In this document: positions 1 to 8,247 of the stretch, in pieces
Layout of the letters: each line of letters begins with the position of its first letter
Numbering within the stretch: position 1 is the stretch's first letter
Assembly (NCBI RefSeq): GCF_000233955.1
Contig: NZ_JH376607.1
Span: 1 to 46,069 of the forward strand
From: Paraprevotella clara YIT 11840
GTDB taxonomy: Bacteria; Bacteroidota; Bacteroidia; Bacteroidales; Bacteroidaceae
Length of the DNA: 46,069 nucleotides
Direction: 5' to 3'
Notes under the pieces: model-generated
What the model was told of the DNA's origin: nothing
Databases searched by the model: none
Seen by the model: the letters and a program-made list of their open reading frames with translations, nothing else
Made by a program: the position numbers and the translations under genes

Positions 1-7
1 ATAAAAT

Positions 8-70
8 ATTTTGTGTAAATGTAAAATACGGAACTCATACTGAATCCCGTATTTTACATTTACACAAAAT
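8..70 (-). terminator. Long AT-rich hairpin, likely terminator of the secreted protein gene
   Basis: Positions 8-31 and 47-70 are perfect 24-bp inverted repeats around a 15-nt loop. On the minus strand the hairpin lies 37 nt past the stop codon at 108 and is followed by a short T-rich stretch (ATTTTAT). Termination is inferred from position. The stem is unusually long and AT-rich for a simple terminator. Confidence 0.6.
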
Positions 71-107
71 TGTAGACAGTGCCCTTTTTATTCAATACAA
101 TCAAGAC

Positions 108-1955
108 TTATTTCATCACTTTTTTCACTGTGCCGCCTTGCTTGATTATATAGATACCTTTTTGCAAACCATTCAGACTGCTTCCTACCTTTACACCTCC
201 CAAAGTATATACTTCAACCGGAGCGTTGGAAGCATCTGCACCCACACCTGTAACAGAAGAACCGTCAGATTCTACATACAACATGGGTAACACGCCATTT
301 GCACTCGCTTCAGCATAAGCTGCAAAATTATTGTATTCCGTATCATACTGAACCCATTTACCCGTAGCCACACAAGTAATGGTAGCCTCACCGTTTTCTG
401 CCAAATCTACAGCCCACACATGACCACTTTCGGGAACATCTGCACTTACGTTGAAAGTTGCATACTTCTCAGTAGAATACAAGTAACGCCCGTTGTTATC
501 CATAATGGTATAACCGCCATCCGTCGCCGTAAATGTGAAAGCATTTGTTTCATTCCCCGTCAAAACAGCATCAGCCTCTCTTCCCTCCGAAGTGTAAATA
601 TAGCCATAAGTTTGTGATGCTTCTATTGCTGTGGCCAACTTCATGGCATCCCCGCCATTGTACACCCAAGCATAACGCTTACCGCTTTCAATCTTTGTAG
701 CCTTGATGAAAGATACAGCCTCAGGTTCAGGCTCGGGTTCTTGACCTTCCAATTCGTATTCCGTCACCGACTTCAAACCACACACAGAGAAATAAGCCTC
801 CAAAGCACCATAAAGCTTCACAGATTTGAACAAGTTACCCGGATTGTCCACCAGATTCAAGGCCGAACGCACATCCCCCGACAATTGCACAGGCACGCAG
901 TTGGCAACATCCGTTTCATCGGCACTTGCCGCAATCAACATATTGGAAGCCACAGCACCTTCAACGGAACCAATCACAGCTTTATCCAAACTACCATCCG
1001 CAGAACCTACGATATAACCTTCAACCCATGCTTTAGCACCAGAATTATTTAAAATGAACACATCGCCGACAGTGAAAGGAACTTCCTTCGTACCTTCGCC
1101 CGACACCACCAATGAACTTCCGGACAAAGCTATCTCCACGTTCTCTTTCAAGCCACCACCCGAAATGGTCAACTTACCCTCATAATCACCTACCGCCGTG
1201 GGAGCAAACACCACATTGAAACTGGCATTAGTCGCTTCGTCTTTGGCTATGCTTGTCACCGGACATGTAAAACCATCACCAGATACAGATACGGTTAAAT
1301 CATCCGTCAAATCCGTACCCTTGATTTCCACGACTTCGGTAGCGGTAAGGTCAACGCCCACTACGCCAAAGGCAACTACAGAAGGAGCCGCCACGTGCGG
1401 GTCTTGCGTCTGGCCTGCAGCCAATTTGGTCACTTCAATATCATCCAAGAAGAAACGCCCTTTGGAAGCCACGGAAGAAGCAATCGTTATCTTCGATGTG
1501 CTCGTCCCCTTGATTTGCACGGAAAACTCTTTCAAGTTGGGCGCATAAGGTTTGGCCGAATTCGTCAAACCTTCAACCTCCACCGGCTCTTGGTCATCCA
1601 CTGTAACCTTCAATGTAGTGGCAGCCCCGCTCCAAGCGCAAGCCTTAAATTTCAAAGTATAAGTGGCCGTAGCATCGGACAAATCCACAGACGGGGTAGT
1701 TATACTGCCTGCTTTGCTACTGGTACCGAACTTGGCATTCCCTTCGCCTGCATAACCATTCACGCACGTCCATCCCGGAACATTCGTATAGTCATCCATC
1801 TTACCATCCATTTTGATGTCCGGATTATCCGGGTCTTTAACTCCCGTACACTTGCTGAAATCCTCGCTCAACAAGATGTCCTGCGCCATCGCTCCGCCCG
1901 CCATCATCAACAGGGCAGCCAACAGCAAACTTTTTAATGAAGTAAAACTAGTCAT
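108..1955 (-). CDS. Secreted multidomain protein with DUF6359-like domain and C-terminal sorting-like tail
   Basis: This 615-residue protein begins with a clear signal peptide (about residues 1-24, ending MAGGAMAQ). Residues about 25-175 resemble a jelly-roll adhesion or carbohydrate-binding domain of the choice-of-anchor type. Residues about 185-285 look like an Ig-like beta-sandwich. Residues about 290-400 (beginning PFTVGDVFILNN) resemble the DUF6359 OB-fold family of Bacteroidales surface proteins. An EPEPEPE linker precedes another beta-rich domain at about 415-560. The last 35 residues (LGGVKVG, GIYIIK, KKVMK) resemble a Por/T9SS-type sorting tail. No catalytic motif is recognised, so a cell-surface or extracellular binding role is inferred. 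It is transcribed alone, with a promoter at 1994-2026 and a hairpin after the stop. The domain assignments are by eye and moderate. Confidence 0.75.
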   Translation of the reverse strand: MTSFTSLKSLLLAALLMMAGGAMAQDILLSEDFSKCTGVKDPDNPDIKMDGKMDDYTNVPGWTCVNGYAGEGNAKFGTSSKAGSITTPSVDLSDATATYTLKFKACAWSGAATTLKVTVDDQEPVEVEGLTNSAKPYAPNLKEFSVQIKGTSTSKITIASSVASKGRFFLDDIEVTKLAAGQTQDPHVAAPSVVAFGVVGVDLTATEVVEIKGTDLTDDLTVSVSGDGFTCPVTSIAKDEATNASFNVVFAPTAVGDYEGKLTISGGGLKENVEIALSGSSLVVSGEGTKEVPFTVGDVFILNNSGAKAWVEGYIVGSADGSLDKAVIGSVEGAVASNMLIAASADETDVANCVPVQLSGDVRSALNLVDNPGNLFKSVKLYGALEAYFSVCGLKSVTEYELEGQEPEPEPEAVSFIKATKIESGKRYAWVYNGGDAMKLATAIEASQTYGYIYTSEGREADAVLTGNETNAFTFTATDGGYTIMDNNGRYLYSTEKYATFNVSADVPESGHVWAVDLAENGEATITCVATGKWVQYDTEYNNFAAYAEASANGVLPMLYVESDGSSVTGVGADASNAPVEVYTLGGVKVGSSLNGLQKGIYIIKQGGTVKKVMK

Positions 1956-1993
1956 ACGCTTATGTTTTTAATAAGTTAATAAATAAGTATGAA

Positions 1994-2026
1994 CAAATAT
2001 ATGCAATATATTCCGTAACGGATAAA
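1994..2026 (-). promoter_or_regulatory. Bacteroides-type promoter for the secreted protein gene
   Basis: On the minus strand TTTA (2023-2026) is followed after 21 nt by TATATTTG (1994-2001), matching the Bacteroides -33/-7 pattern TTTG-N19-21-TAnnTTTG. The predicted start of transcription leaves a leader of about 30 nt before the ATG at 1955. Confidence 0.6.
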
Positions 2027-2121
2027 TCCTTCCGCTAAAAAGAGTGAAAAAGGGAATAAAAAAACAAGGAAAAACACAAAGTGTAACACAAATGACGTAT
2101 CACGAGCAAAAAACAAGAAAA

Positions 2122-2149
2122 AGGGAGATTCACATCAGCAAATCTCCCT
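2122..2149 (-). terminator. Hairpin terminator of the minus-strand pair
   Basis: AGGGAGATT (2122-2130) pairs perfectly with AATCTCCCT (2141-2149) around a 10-nt loop. On the minus strand a T-rich run follows (complement of the A-rich 2106-2121). It lies about 40 nt past the stop of the small periplasmic protein gene. Confidence 0.65.
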
Positions 2150-2187
2150 CCCTTTTTACCTTAAAAACCAACTATACCTAACTGGAA

Positions 2188-2736
2188 TTACCAGTCGGCC
2201 TCTCTCTCAAATCCATTTTGCGGAAAACCGTTTGGTTCCCCAAACAAACGGCCTCCGCCCTTCCCCACACTCTGCCTGCCCCCGTTACGAGCATTCATTT
2301 TTCTCACCGGAACAAAGATTTTCATCAACTGTTTGGCAGACATCGTTTTAGAAAAGACTTCATAGTACTTTTTATCCACTTCAAGCGTGTTGTACGCATC
2401 TACAATTTGCTGTGCCTTGCGGTCAAACTCCGCTTTTATGCGCTCTGCTGCTTCCTCCTCCGTCAACTCGGATTCTTTTTTCCCTCCCAAGTCTGCCGGA
2501 AATGGAGGCGTCTTACGATGTGACATCAAATCCTGCTGGTAATTTTTATAAGTAACCAGAAACTCCGAACGTGCATCTCCTTTCAGCTCCAATTCATCAG
2601 CTAATCTTTCTGCACGTTTTTCCATCATCTGTTCCCGTCGCATGTCACCCTTACGGTCTTTCCCGTCCTGCGCCATTGCTATCTCCGAACAAAGCAGACA
2701 GATCACACAAAATCCCCATAAAATAATCTTTTTCAT
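2188..2736 (-). CDS. Small secreted, charged helical protein of unknown function
   Basis: The 182-residue product has a signal peptide (residues 1-22, MKKIILWGFCVICLLCSEIA, then MAQ). The mature part is rich in Lys, Arg and Glu and is predicted mostly helical: residues about 30-75 (MMEKRAERLADELELK) and 85-140 resemble the helical bundles of Spy/CpxP-like periplasmic proteins, but the diagnostic LTxxQ repeats are not visible. The last 40 residues are rich in Gly, Arg and Asn and probably disordered. It sits 72 nt downstream of the DUF5715 gene with no consensus promoter in between, so the two are probably co-transcribed. A periplasmic chaperone-like or envelope role is only a guess. Confidence 0.7.
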   Translation of the reverse strand: MKKIILWGFCVICLLCSEIAMAQDGKDRKGDMRREQMMEKRAERLADELELKGDARSEFLVTYKNYQQDLMSHRKTPPFPADLGGKKESELTEEEAAERIKAEFDRKAQQIVDAYNTLEVDKKYYEVFSKTMSAKQLMKIFVPVRKMNARNGGRQSVGKGGGRLFGEPNGFPQNGFEREADW

Positions 2737-2808
2737 TGTACCTTTATATAATAGTTGATTACTCTTCCTATTTATAAAGACACTTTCAAATCAGAAAGGT
2801 TTAATACA

Positions 2809-3630
2809 TTATCTCACCGTAATGTGAAAACAGCCCTGTTTCACTTCATATTTCACATAACAAAGCTCTTGCTCCCGCAAATCACGCAACACTTCCGACA
2901 AAACCCATTTCAGCGAATCGTTTCTTACGGAACGACGTTCCGGCCCTTCGGGATGGCTAACCGTATTATAGCGATTATAACAAATGTCAAACGTTGTCCC
3001 GAAACGATGACAACTCTCTTCGGAAGCGTTGCAATTAAAACGTCTCAATCTCCGCACATCGTTCTCCGTACGCAGAACGGAAGTTACAATTAACGTATGC
3101 AACGGAATATCTTTGATAGCTAAAGAGTCCAAAAAGTTCCGGCTGATTTTTTGCAGAAGGTCACTGGCCCGAGGCACCAAATAAGGAATGGAATAAGACA
3201 TCTGCTTGTCCATCGTATAATAAGGATTGCTGCCTACATAAACCAGTTCATCCTTTCTCAGTTCCGCTTCTTCCCGATCCTCCACCGGAGAAACGCCCCA
3301 TTTTCGAGCCGCTACAATATGTACATCCTGCAAGTCAGGAAACGTACGTCCGAACCCGGGTACACTATAGATTTTACTCTTCAACGGCCGACCGTCCGCC
3401 TCCTTGAAAACCGGCATGGAATAAGGAGTATGCAACCCCGTTTTCCTGACGACCTCCATAGACTCCGTTTTCGAAGCAGAAACGACAGTCAGCACTGAAG
3501 AATCAAGCGGAACAGACGAAACACCAGCCGTTTCACCCACCACTGCCGGATTGGCACAGCGCACTACGCCCAACACACAGACGGTCAAGCCCGCCATTCC
3601 CAAAAATATTTCTCTCTTGAGTTTTCTCAA
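2809..3630 (-). CDS. DUF5715-like protein with M15-type zinc peptidase motif
   Basis: The product has a basic N-terminus followed by a hydrophobic stretch (IFLGMAGLTVCVLGVV), giving a signal peptide or anchor, so it is exported. The core resembles Bacteroidales DUF5715 proteins. It contains SCHRFGTTFD (H at 3007-3009, D at 2986-2988), which fits the SxHxxGxxxD zinc-binding motif of M15 D-Ala-D-Ala carboxypeptidases and dipeptidases. A C-terminal CFHITV supplies a possible third ligand (H at 2824-2826), preceded by Glu in KYEVKQG. A peptidoglycan peptidase role is inferred from this. The frame is open up to a TTG at 3654, but that codon lies inside the -7 box TATCTTTG, so a later start is needed. 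TTG at 3630 keeps the basic n-region; ATG at 3597 is the alternative. Confidence 0.75.
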   Translation of the reverse strand: MRKLKREIFLGMAGLTVCVLGVVRCANPAVVGETAGVSSVPLDSSVLTVVSASKTESMEVVRKTGLHTPYSMPVFKEADGRPLKSKIYSVPGFGRTFPDLQDVHIVAARKWGVSPVEDREEAELRKDELVYVGSNPYYTMDKQMSYSIPYLVPRASDLLQKISRNFLDSLAIKDIPLHTLIVTSVLRTENDVRRLRRFNCNASEESCHRFGTTFDICYNRYNTVSHPEGPERRSVRNDSLKWVLSEVLRDLREQELCYVKYEVKQGCFHITVR

Positions 3631-3651
3631 CGTTTTCTTTATTTTGCAGCA

Positions 3652-3681
3652 CAAAGATACGGAAAACGTGGCGAATTCAAA
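3652..3681 (-). promoter_or_regulatory. Bacteroides-type promoter for the DUF5715 gene
   Basis: On the minus strand TTTG (3678-3681) is followed after 18 nt by TATCTTTG (3652-3659), an excellent -7 box. It overlaps the most upstream in-frame TTG at 3654, which argues that this codon is not the start. It sits back to back with the phoH promoter. Confidence 0.7.
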
Positions 3682-3691
3682 ACTTAATGCT

Positions 3692-3699
3692 TAAATTTG
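3692..3699 (+). promoter_or_regulatory. -7 box for the phoH-purC-purM operon
   Basis: TAAATTTG matches TAnnTTTG and lies 16 nt before the phoH ATG at 3716. The leader would be only about 10 nt. No clear TTTG is seen at the expected -33 distance, so the assignment is tentative. Confidence 0.45.
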
Positions 3700-3715
3700 C
3701 GGCAAAATTAAGCGA

Positions 3716-4741
3716 ATGATAGAAAAGCATATCGTACTGGAAGACGTGGATCCTGTTGTTTTCTACGGGGTAAACAACACCAACATACAAATGATCAAGG
3801 CGCTCTATCCCAAATTGCGCATCGTGGCTCGCGGCAATATCATCAAAGTAATGGGCGACGAAGAGGAGATGTGTGCTTTTGAAGAAAACATCATGGCCAT
3901 CGAACAGCACTGTGTCAAATACAACAGCCTGAAAGAGGAAGACATATTGGCCATCATCAAAGGCAAAAAGACCCCGAAAGAAAGTGCAGAAGGTGTCATT
4001 GTATACAGCGTCAACGGCAAACCTATCACCGCCCGTAGCGAGAACCAGCAAAAATTGGTCAAAGCATACGAAAACAACGATATGATTTTTGCCATCGGAC
4101 CTGCCGGTTCGGGCAAGACCTACACCAGTATCGCATTAGCGGTAAGGGCTTTAAAGAACAAGGAAATACGCAAAATCATCTTAAGCCGTCCCGCCGTGGA
4201 AGCCGGTGAAAAACTGGGTTTCCTGCCGGGTGACATGAAGGACAAGATAGACCCTTACCTGCAACCGCTTTATGATGCCTTGCAGGACATGATTCCTACC
4301 ATGAAGTTACAGGAAATGATGGAACAAAACGTCATCCAGATTGCTCCCTTGGCTTTCATGCGTGGCCGCACCCTCAATGACGCGGTGGTCATATTGGACG
4401 AAGCACAGAACACGACCACGGCACAAATCAAAATGTTCCTGACGCGTATGGGAATGAACACCAAGATGATTGTTACCGGAGACATGACGCAAATAGACCT
4501 TCCGTCATCCCAACGTTCAGGACTGGTCGAAGCCACTTCCATACTGAAAGGCGTGGAAGGTATCGCTTTTATAGAGATGAACAAAAAAGACATCGTGCGC
4601 CACAAACTGGTGACCCGTATCGTGGAAGCTTACGAAAAGCATGACAAGAAGGCTGCCGCCGCACGTAAGCGCAATACAGCCAAACCGGTATCCGAGGAAT
4701 CATTCGTCATCACAGACTTGACAAGCTTAGGCGACAACTGA
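3716..4741 (+). CDS. phoH: PhoH family ATPase
   Basis: This 341-residue protein has the usual two-part PhoH layout: an N-terminal region of about 100 residues that includes a KH-like stretch ([15 protein letters not shown]), and a P-loop ATPase domain. The Walker A motif is GPAGSGKT with its Lys at residue 134, and Walker B is VVILDEAQN, followed by a sensor-like [10 protein letters not shown]. PhoH proteins are cytoplasmic RNA-associated ATPases; their exact job in Bacteroidales is not settled. The length is close to that of other PhoH proteins. It is the first gene of a plus-strand cluster, 37 nt before purC, and is read divergently from the DUF5715 gene. Confidence 0.93.
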   Translation: MIEKHIVLEDVDPVVFYGVNNTNIQMIKALYPKLRIVARGNIIKVMGDEEEMCAFEENIMAIEQHCVKYNSLKEEDILAIIKGKKTPKESAEGVIVYSVNGKPITARSENQQKLVKAYENNDMIFAIGPAGSGKTYTSIALAVRALKNKEIRKIILSRPAVEAGEKLGFLPGDMKDKIDPYLQPLYDALQDMIPTMKLQEMMEQNVIQIAPLAFMRGRTLNDAVVILDEAQNTTTAQIKMFLTRMGMNTKMIVTGDMTQIDLPSSQRSGLVEATSILKGVEGIAFIEMNKKDIVRHKLVTRIVEAYEKHDKKAAAARKRNTAKPVSEESFVITDLTSLGDN

Positions 4742-4778
4742 CCACAAACAGAATTTCAACTTCAAAAAGAAAACAGAT

Positions 4779-5726
4779 ATGAAAGCTTTAACTCACACTG
4801 ATTTTAACTTCCCGGGACAAAAAAGCGTATATCACGGAAAAGTACGCGACGTGTACAACATCAACGACGAACTGATGGTCATGGTGGCCACCGACCGTAT
4901 TTCGGCATTCGACGTGATCCTGCCCAAAGGAATCCCCTTCAAAGGGCAAGTGCTGAACCAGATTGCAGCCACTTTCCTCGATGCCACGAGCGACATCGTA
5001 CCCAACTGGAAGCTGGCCACTCCGGACCCGATGGTGACCGTGGGACTGAAATGCGAAGGCTTCCGCGTGGAAATGATTATCCGAGGGTATTTGACCGGCT
5101 CCGCATGGCGTGAGTATCAAAACGGTTGCCGCGAACTCTGCGGCGTGAAGTTGCCCGAAGGCATGAAAGAAAACCAGAAGTTCCCCACCCCGATCATCAC
5201 TCCTACCACGAAAGCCGATGCCGGACACGATGAAAACATATCCAAGGAAGAAATCATCGCCCAAGGACTCGTGAGCAAGGAAGACTACGAACTGATGGAA
5301 AAATATACTTACGCCCTCTTCGCCCGTGGCACGGAAATGGCTGCGGAAAAGGGACTGATATTGGTGGATACCAAGTATGAGTTCGGCAAGAAAGACGGTA
5401 AAGTCTATCTCATCGACGAAATCCATACGCCCGACTCCAGCCGTTACTTCTACGCAGACGGGTATCAGGAGAAGTTTGAAAAAGGCGAACCCCAGAAGCA
5501 ACTTTCCAAGGAATTCGTACGCCAATGGCTCATCGACCACAACTTCATGGGCAAGGAAGGCCAGCAAGTGCCGGAGATGACGGACGAATACGTAAACAGC
5601 GTGTCCGACCGCTATATCGAGCTGTACGAGCATATCGTGGGACAGAAGTTCAACAAGGCCGACAACCATGACGATTTGGCCGCACGTATCGAAAAGAACG
5701 TCACCGAATACTTGAACCAGAAATAA
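4779..5726 (+). CDS. purC: Phosphoribosylaminoimidazole-succinocarboxamide synthase (SAICAR synthetase)
   Basis: The enzyme joins aspartate to CAIR using ATP in de novo purine synthesis, in the cytoplasm. The 315-residue sequence shows the SAICAR synthetase signature elements: [12 protein letters not shown] near the start, [27 protein letters not shown], and [14 protein letters not shown] toward the C-terminus. The length fits the longer form of the family. The start ATG follows an A-rich leader typical of Bacteroides. It is 10 nt upstream of menG and sits in the same run of genes as purM, so two purine steps are encoded in one cluster. Confidence 0.97.
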
Positions 5727-5736
5727 GAACCGGGGC

Positions 5737-6471
5737 GTGTACGAACAAGAAAAGATAAAGCCCTACAAGGACGAAGGCCATAAGCGTGAACAAGTGGAAC
5801 GCATGTTCGACCGCATCGCCCATTCCTACGACCGGCTGAACCATTTCCTTTCATGGGGTATCGACAAGAGTTGGCGGCGCACGGCCGTCGACTCTTTGTC
5901 GCCCTTTCACCCCTGCCGAATCTTAGATGTCGCTACGGGGACAGGCGATTTTGCCATTTTGTCTGCCCGGAGGCTTTCTCCGCAATCCATTACGGGAGTA
6001 GACATTTCCGAAGGCATGATGCAGATAGGACGGCAAAAAGTGAAAGCGTTGCATTTGGATGGAATCATCCGCTTCCAGCATGAGGACTGTGAAGCGTTGT
6101 CTTTTGCCGACGACACGTTCGATGCCGTGACCGTAGCCTATGGCGTACGCAATTTCGAACATCTGGACCAAGGACTACGGGAAATGTGCAGGGTGCTGAA
6201 ACCGAGCGGACATCTGTTAATCATTGAGCTGAGTTCTCCCCACCGTTTCCCCATGAAACAACTTTTCTCTGTTTACGCTAAAATCGTCATGCCGCTGATT
6301 GGCCGGCTGATTTCCAAGGATCATAGTGCCTACTCTTACCTACCGGCCACGATGGCCGCTTTCCCGCAGGGAGAGGTCATGCAGGGCATACTCCGGAAAG
6401 CCGGTTTCGGCGACGTGCGTTTCAAACGTTTTACTTTCGGCATCAGCACGATGTATCTTGCCACCAAATAA
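5737..6471 (+). CDS. menG: Demethylmenaquinone methyltransferase (MenG/UbiE)
   Basis: This 244-residue SAM-dependent methyltransferase performs the last step of menaquinone synthesis, methylating demethylmenaquinone. Menaquinone is the main quinone of Bacteroidales anaerobic respiration. Seen in the sequence: the SAM-binding motif [13 protein letters not shown] at residues about 67-79, the family signature [18 protein letters not shown], and [22 protein letters not shown]. The start is a GTG at 5737, 10 nt after the purC stop; no earlier in-frame start fits better. aroE follows after 11 nt. Confidence 0.95.
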   Translation: MYEQEKIKPYKDEGHKREQVERMFDRIAHSYDRLNHFLSWGIDKSWRRTAVDSLSPFHPCRILDVATGTGDFAILSARRLSPQSITGVDISEGMMQIGRQKVKALHLDGIIRFQHEDCEALSFADDTFDAVTVAYGVRNFEHLDQGLREMCRVLKPSGHLLIIELSSPHRFPMKQLFSVYAKIVMPLIGRLISKDHSAYSYLPATMAAFPQGEVMQGILRKAGFGDVRFKRFTFGISTMYLATK

Positions 6472-6482
6472 GCATTCACATC

Positions 6483-7229
6483 ATGGATAAATACGGTTTA
6501 GTCGGCTATCCTTTAGGACATTCGTTCTCGCGTGACTTTTTCAATGAAAAATTCAAGAACGAAGGGATTGACGCCGAATATGTCAATTTTGAGATTCCCT
6601 CTATCGAACGCTTTCCGGAAATCATTACGGAAAACACAAATCTGTGCGGACTCAACGTAACCATCCCTTACAAAGAAAAAATCATTCCATACATGGACGA
6701 GTTGAGCGAGGAAGCCCGCCATATCGGCGCCGTCAACGTCGTACGAATCGGGATGCGGAAAGGAAAACCGTATCTGAAGGGTTTCAACTCGGATGTCATC
6801 GGATTCACCCGCTCGATAGAACCGTTATTGGAACCGATACACCGGAAAGCCTTAATATTAGGTACTGGAGGGGCTTCTAAAGCTGTCCGCTACGGACTTC
6901 ACCGCTTGGGCATCGAAACCCGCTTTGTCAGCCGTAACCCGAAAGAGGATTCGCTGACATACCCACAACTCACACCGGAAATCATGGACGAATATAAAGT
7001 GATTGTAAACTGTACTCCAGTGGGGATGTATCCTCATACGGAAGAGTGTCCGGCACTCCCTTATACGGCTATCGGACGCAATCACCTGTTGTACGATTTG
7101 GTTTACAATCCGGAAGAAACCCTCTTTCTCAGAAAAGGACGGAAACAAGGGACTATCACCAAAAACGGTTTGGAGATGCTGATTCTCCAAGCATACGCCG
7201 GATGGGAATTCTGGCATAGCGAAGACTGA
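6483..7229 (+). CDS. aroE: Shikimate dehydrogenase
   Basis: AroE reduces 3-dehydroshikimate to shikimate with NADPH in aromatic amino acid and chorismate synthesis. The 248-residue protein has the substrate-binding motif GYPLGHSFSRDFF at the N-terminus, the catalytic Lys region NVTIPYKEKIIPYMDEL, NSDVIGF with the catalytic Asp, and the Rossmann motif GTGGASKAVRYGL. The C-terminus has the usual NGLEMLILQAYAGWEFW. At 248 residues it is slightly shorter than the E. coli enzyme. Chorismate also feeds menaquinone synthesis, which may explain its place directly after menG. Confidence 0.95.
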   Translation: MDKYGLVGYPLGHSFSRDFFNEKFKNEGIDAEYVNFEIPSIERFPEIITENTNLCGLNVTIPYKEKIIPYMDELSEEARHIGAVNVVRIGMRKGKPYLKGFNSDVIGFTRSIEPLLEPIHRKALILGTGGASKAVRYGLHRLGIETRFVSRNPKEDSLTYPQLTPEIMDEYKVIVNCTPVGMYPHTEECPALPYTAIGRNHLLYDLVYNPEETLFLRKGRKQGTITKNGLEMLILQAYAGWEFWHSED

Positions 7230-7233
7230 CGAT

Positions 7234-8235
7234 ATGCACAAGGAAAAGAACAAGTTCAAACGGATTCTCTGGATCGTGCTCACCTTATTAGTACTCACAC
7301 TGACGGGGAGCACGTTATACCTGCAATGGTATGCGTTGGAGGCCGGTGGCAACGAACGGGGAAAGAATCTCGAAACGTCATACGCTTTCATGTATGAGCA
7401 CTACCCTTTCCTTTCGCACTGGGTAGACAGCCTGCAACGGGCAAACGCCTTGCGGGACACGTTTATCCTTTCCGAGGACGGGGCAAGGCTGCACGCCCTT
7501 TACCTTTATGCAGACACCCTGACGGCTCATACAGCCGTAGCCGTGCACGGTTATACCGACAATGCCGTGCGCATGCTGCACATCGCTTACTTATACAATC
7601 ACGACCTGCATTACAACGTATTGCTCCCCGACCTCCGCTTTGCCGGACAGAGCGAAGGCGACCACATTCAAATGGGATGGAAAGACCGTCTCGACGTGTT
7701 ACGCTGGATGGAAGTGGCCAACGAACTGTTTGCTCCGAAAGGTTCCCAGACTCGCATGGTGGTACACGGCATCTCCATGGGAGCGGCTACGACCGTATGC
7801 GTGAGCGGCGAACCCCAACCGCCTTTCGTGAACTGCTTTGTGGAAGACTGCGGTTATACTAGCGTGTGGGATGAATACGCAGGAGAACTGAAAAACCAGT
7901 TCGGCCTGCCCGCTTTTCCCTTGCTCCATCTGGCCAGTTGGGCTACACGCCTGCGTTACGGTTGGGATTTCCGGGAAGCCTCGCCACTGGAACAAGTAAA
8001 AAAATGCCGGCTTCCCATGTTGTTCATTCACGGTACGGAAGACACGTTCGTACCGACTTGGATGGGCGACAGCCTGTATGCCGCCAAAACGGGCATCAAA
8101 GAGATATGGCACGTAGAAGGCGCAACACATGCCGATTCTTATCTAAAATATGCTAAAGAATATACAGAAATCGTCAAAAGTTTCGTCGAACGATATAATA
8201 TTCCAAAAGATATGAATAACTTGCCAAGCCAGTAA
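7234..8235 (+). CDS. Membrane-anchored alpha/beta hydrolase
   Basis: The 333-residue protein has an N-terminal transmembrane helix or uncleaved signal (residues about 11-29, ILWIVLTLLVLTLTGSTLYL), so the catalytic domain likely faces the periplasm. The alpha/beta-hydrolase fold is shown by VAVHGYTDN (oxyanion region), the nucleophile elbow HGISMGA with Ser181, FIHGTEDTFVP with Asp270, and His299 in EGATHADSY. These form a complete catalytic triad. The substrate is unknown; the family includes serine peptidase- and esterase-like members. It is 4 nt after aroE and 12 nt before the TPM-domain gene, so it is in the operon. Confidence 0.88.
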   Translation: MHKEKNKFKRILWIVLTLLVLTLTGSTLYLQWYALEAGGNERGKNLETSYAFMYEHYPFLSHWVDSLQRANALRDTFILSEDGARLHALYLYADTLTAHTAVAVHGYTDNAVRMLHIAYLYNHDLHYNVLLPDLRFAGQSEGDHIQMGWKDRLDVLRWMEVANELFAPKGSQTRMVVHGISMGAATTVCVSGEPQPPFVNCFVEDCGYTSVWDEYAGELKNQFGLPAFPLLHLASWATRLRYGWDFREASPLEQVKKCRLPMLFIHGTEDTFVPTWMGDSLYAAKTGIKEIWHVEGATHADSYLKYAKEYTEIVKSFVERYNIPKDMNNLPSQ

Positions 8236-8247
8236 ACAAAGTGTGTC

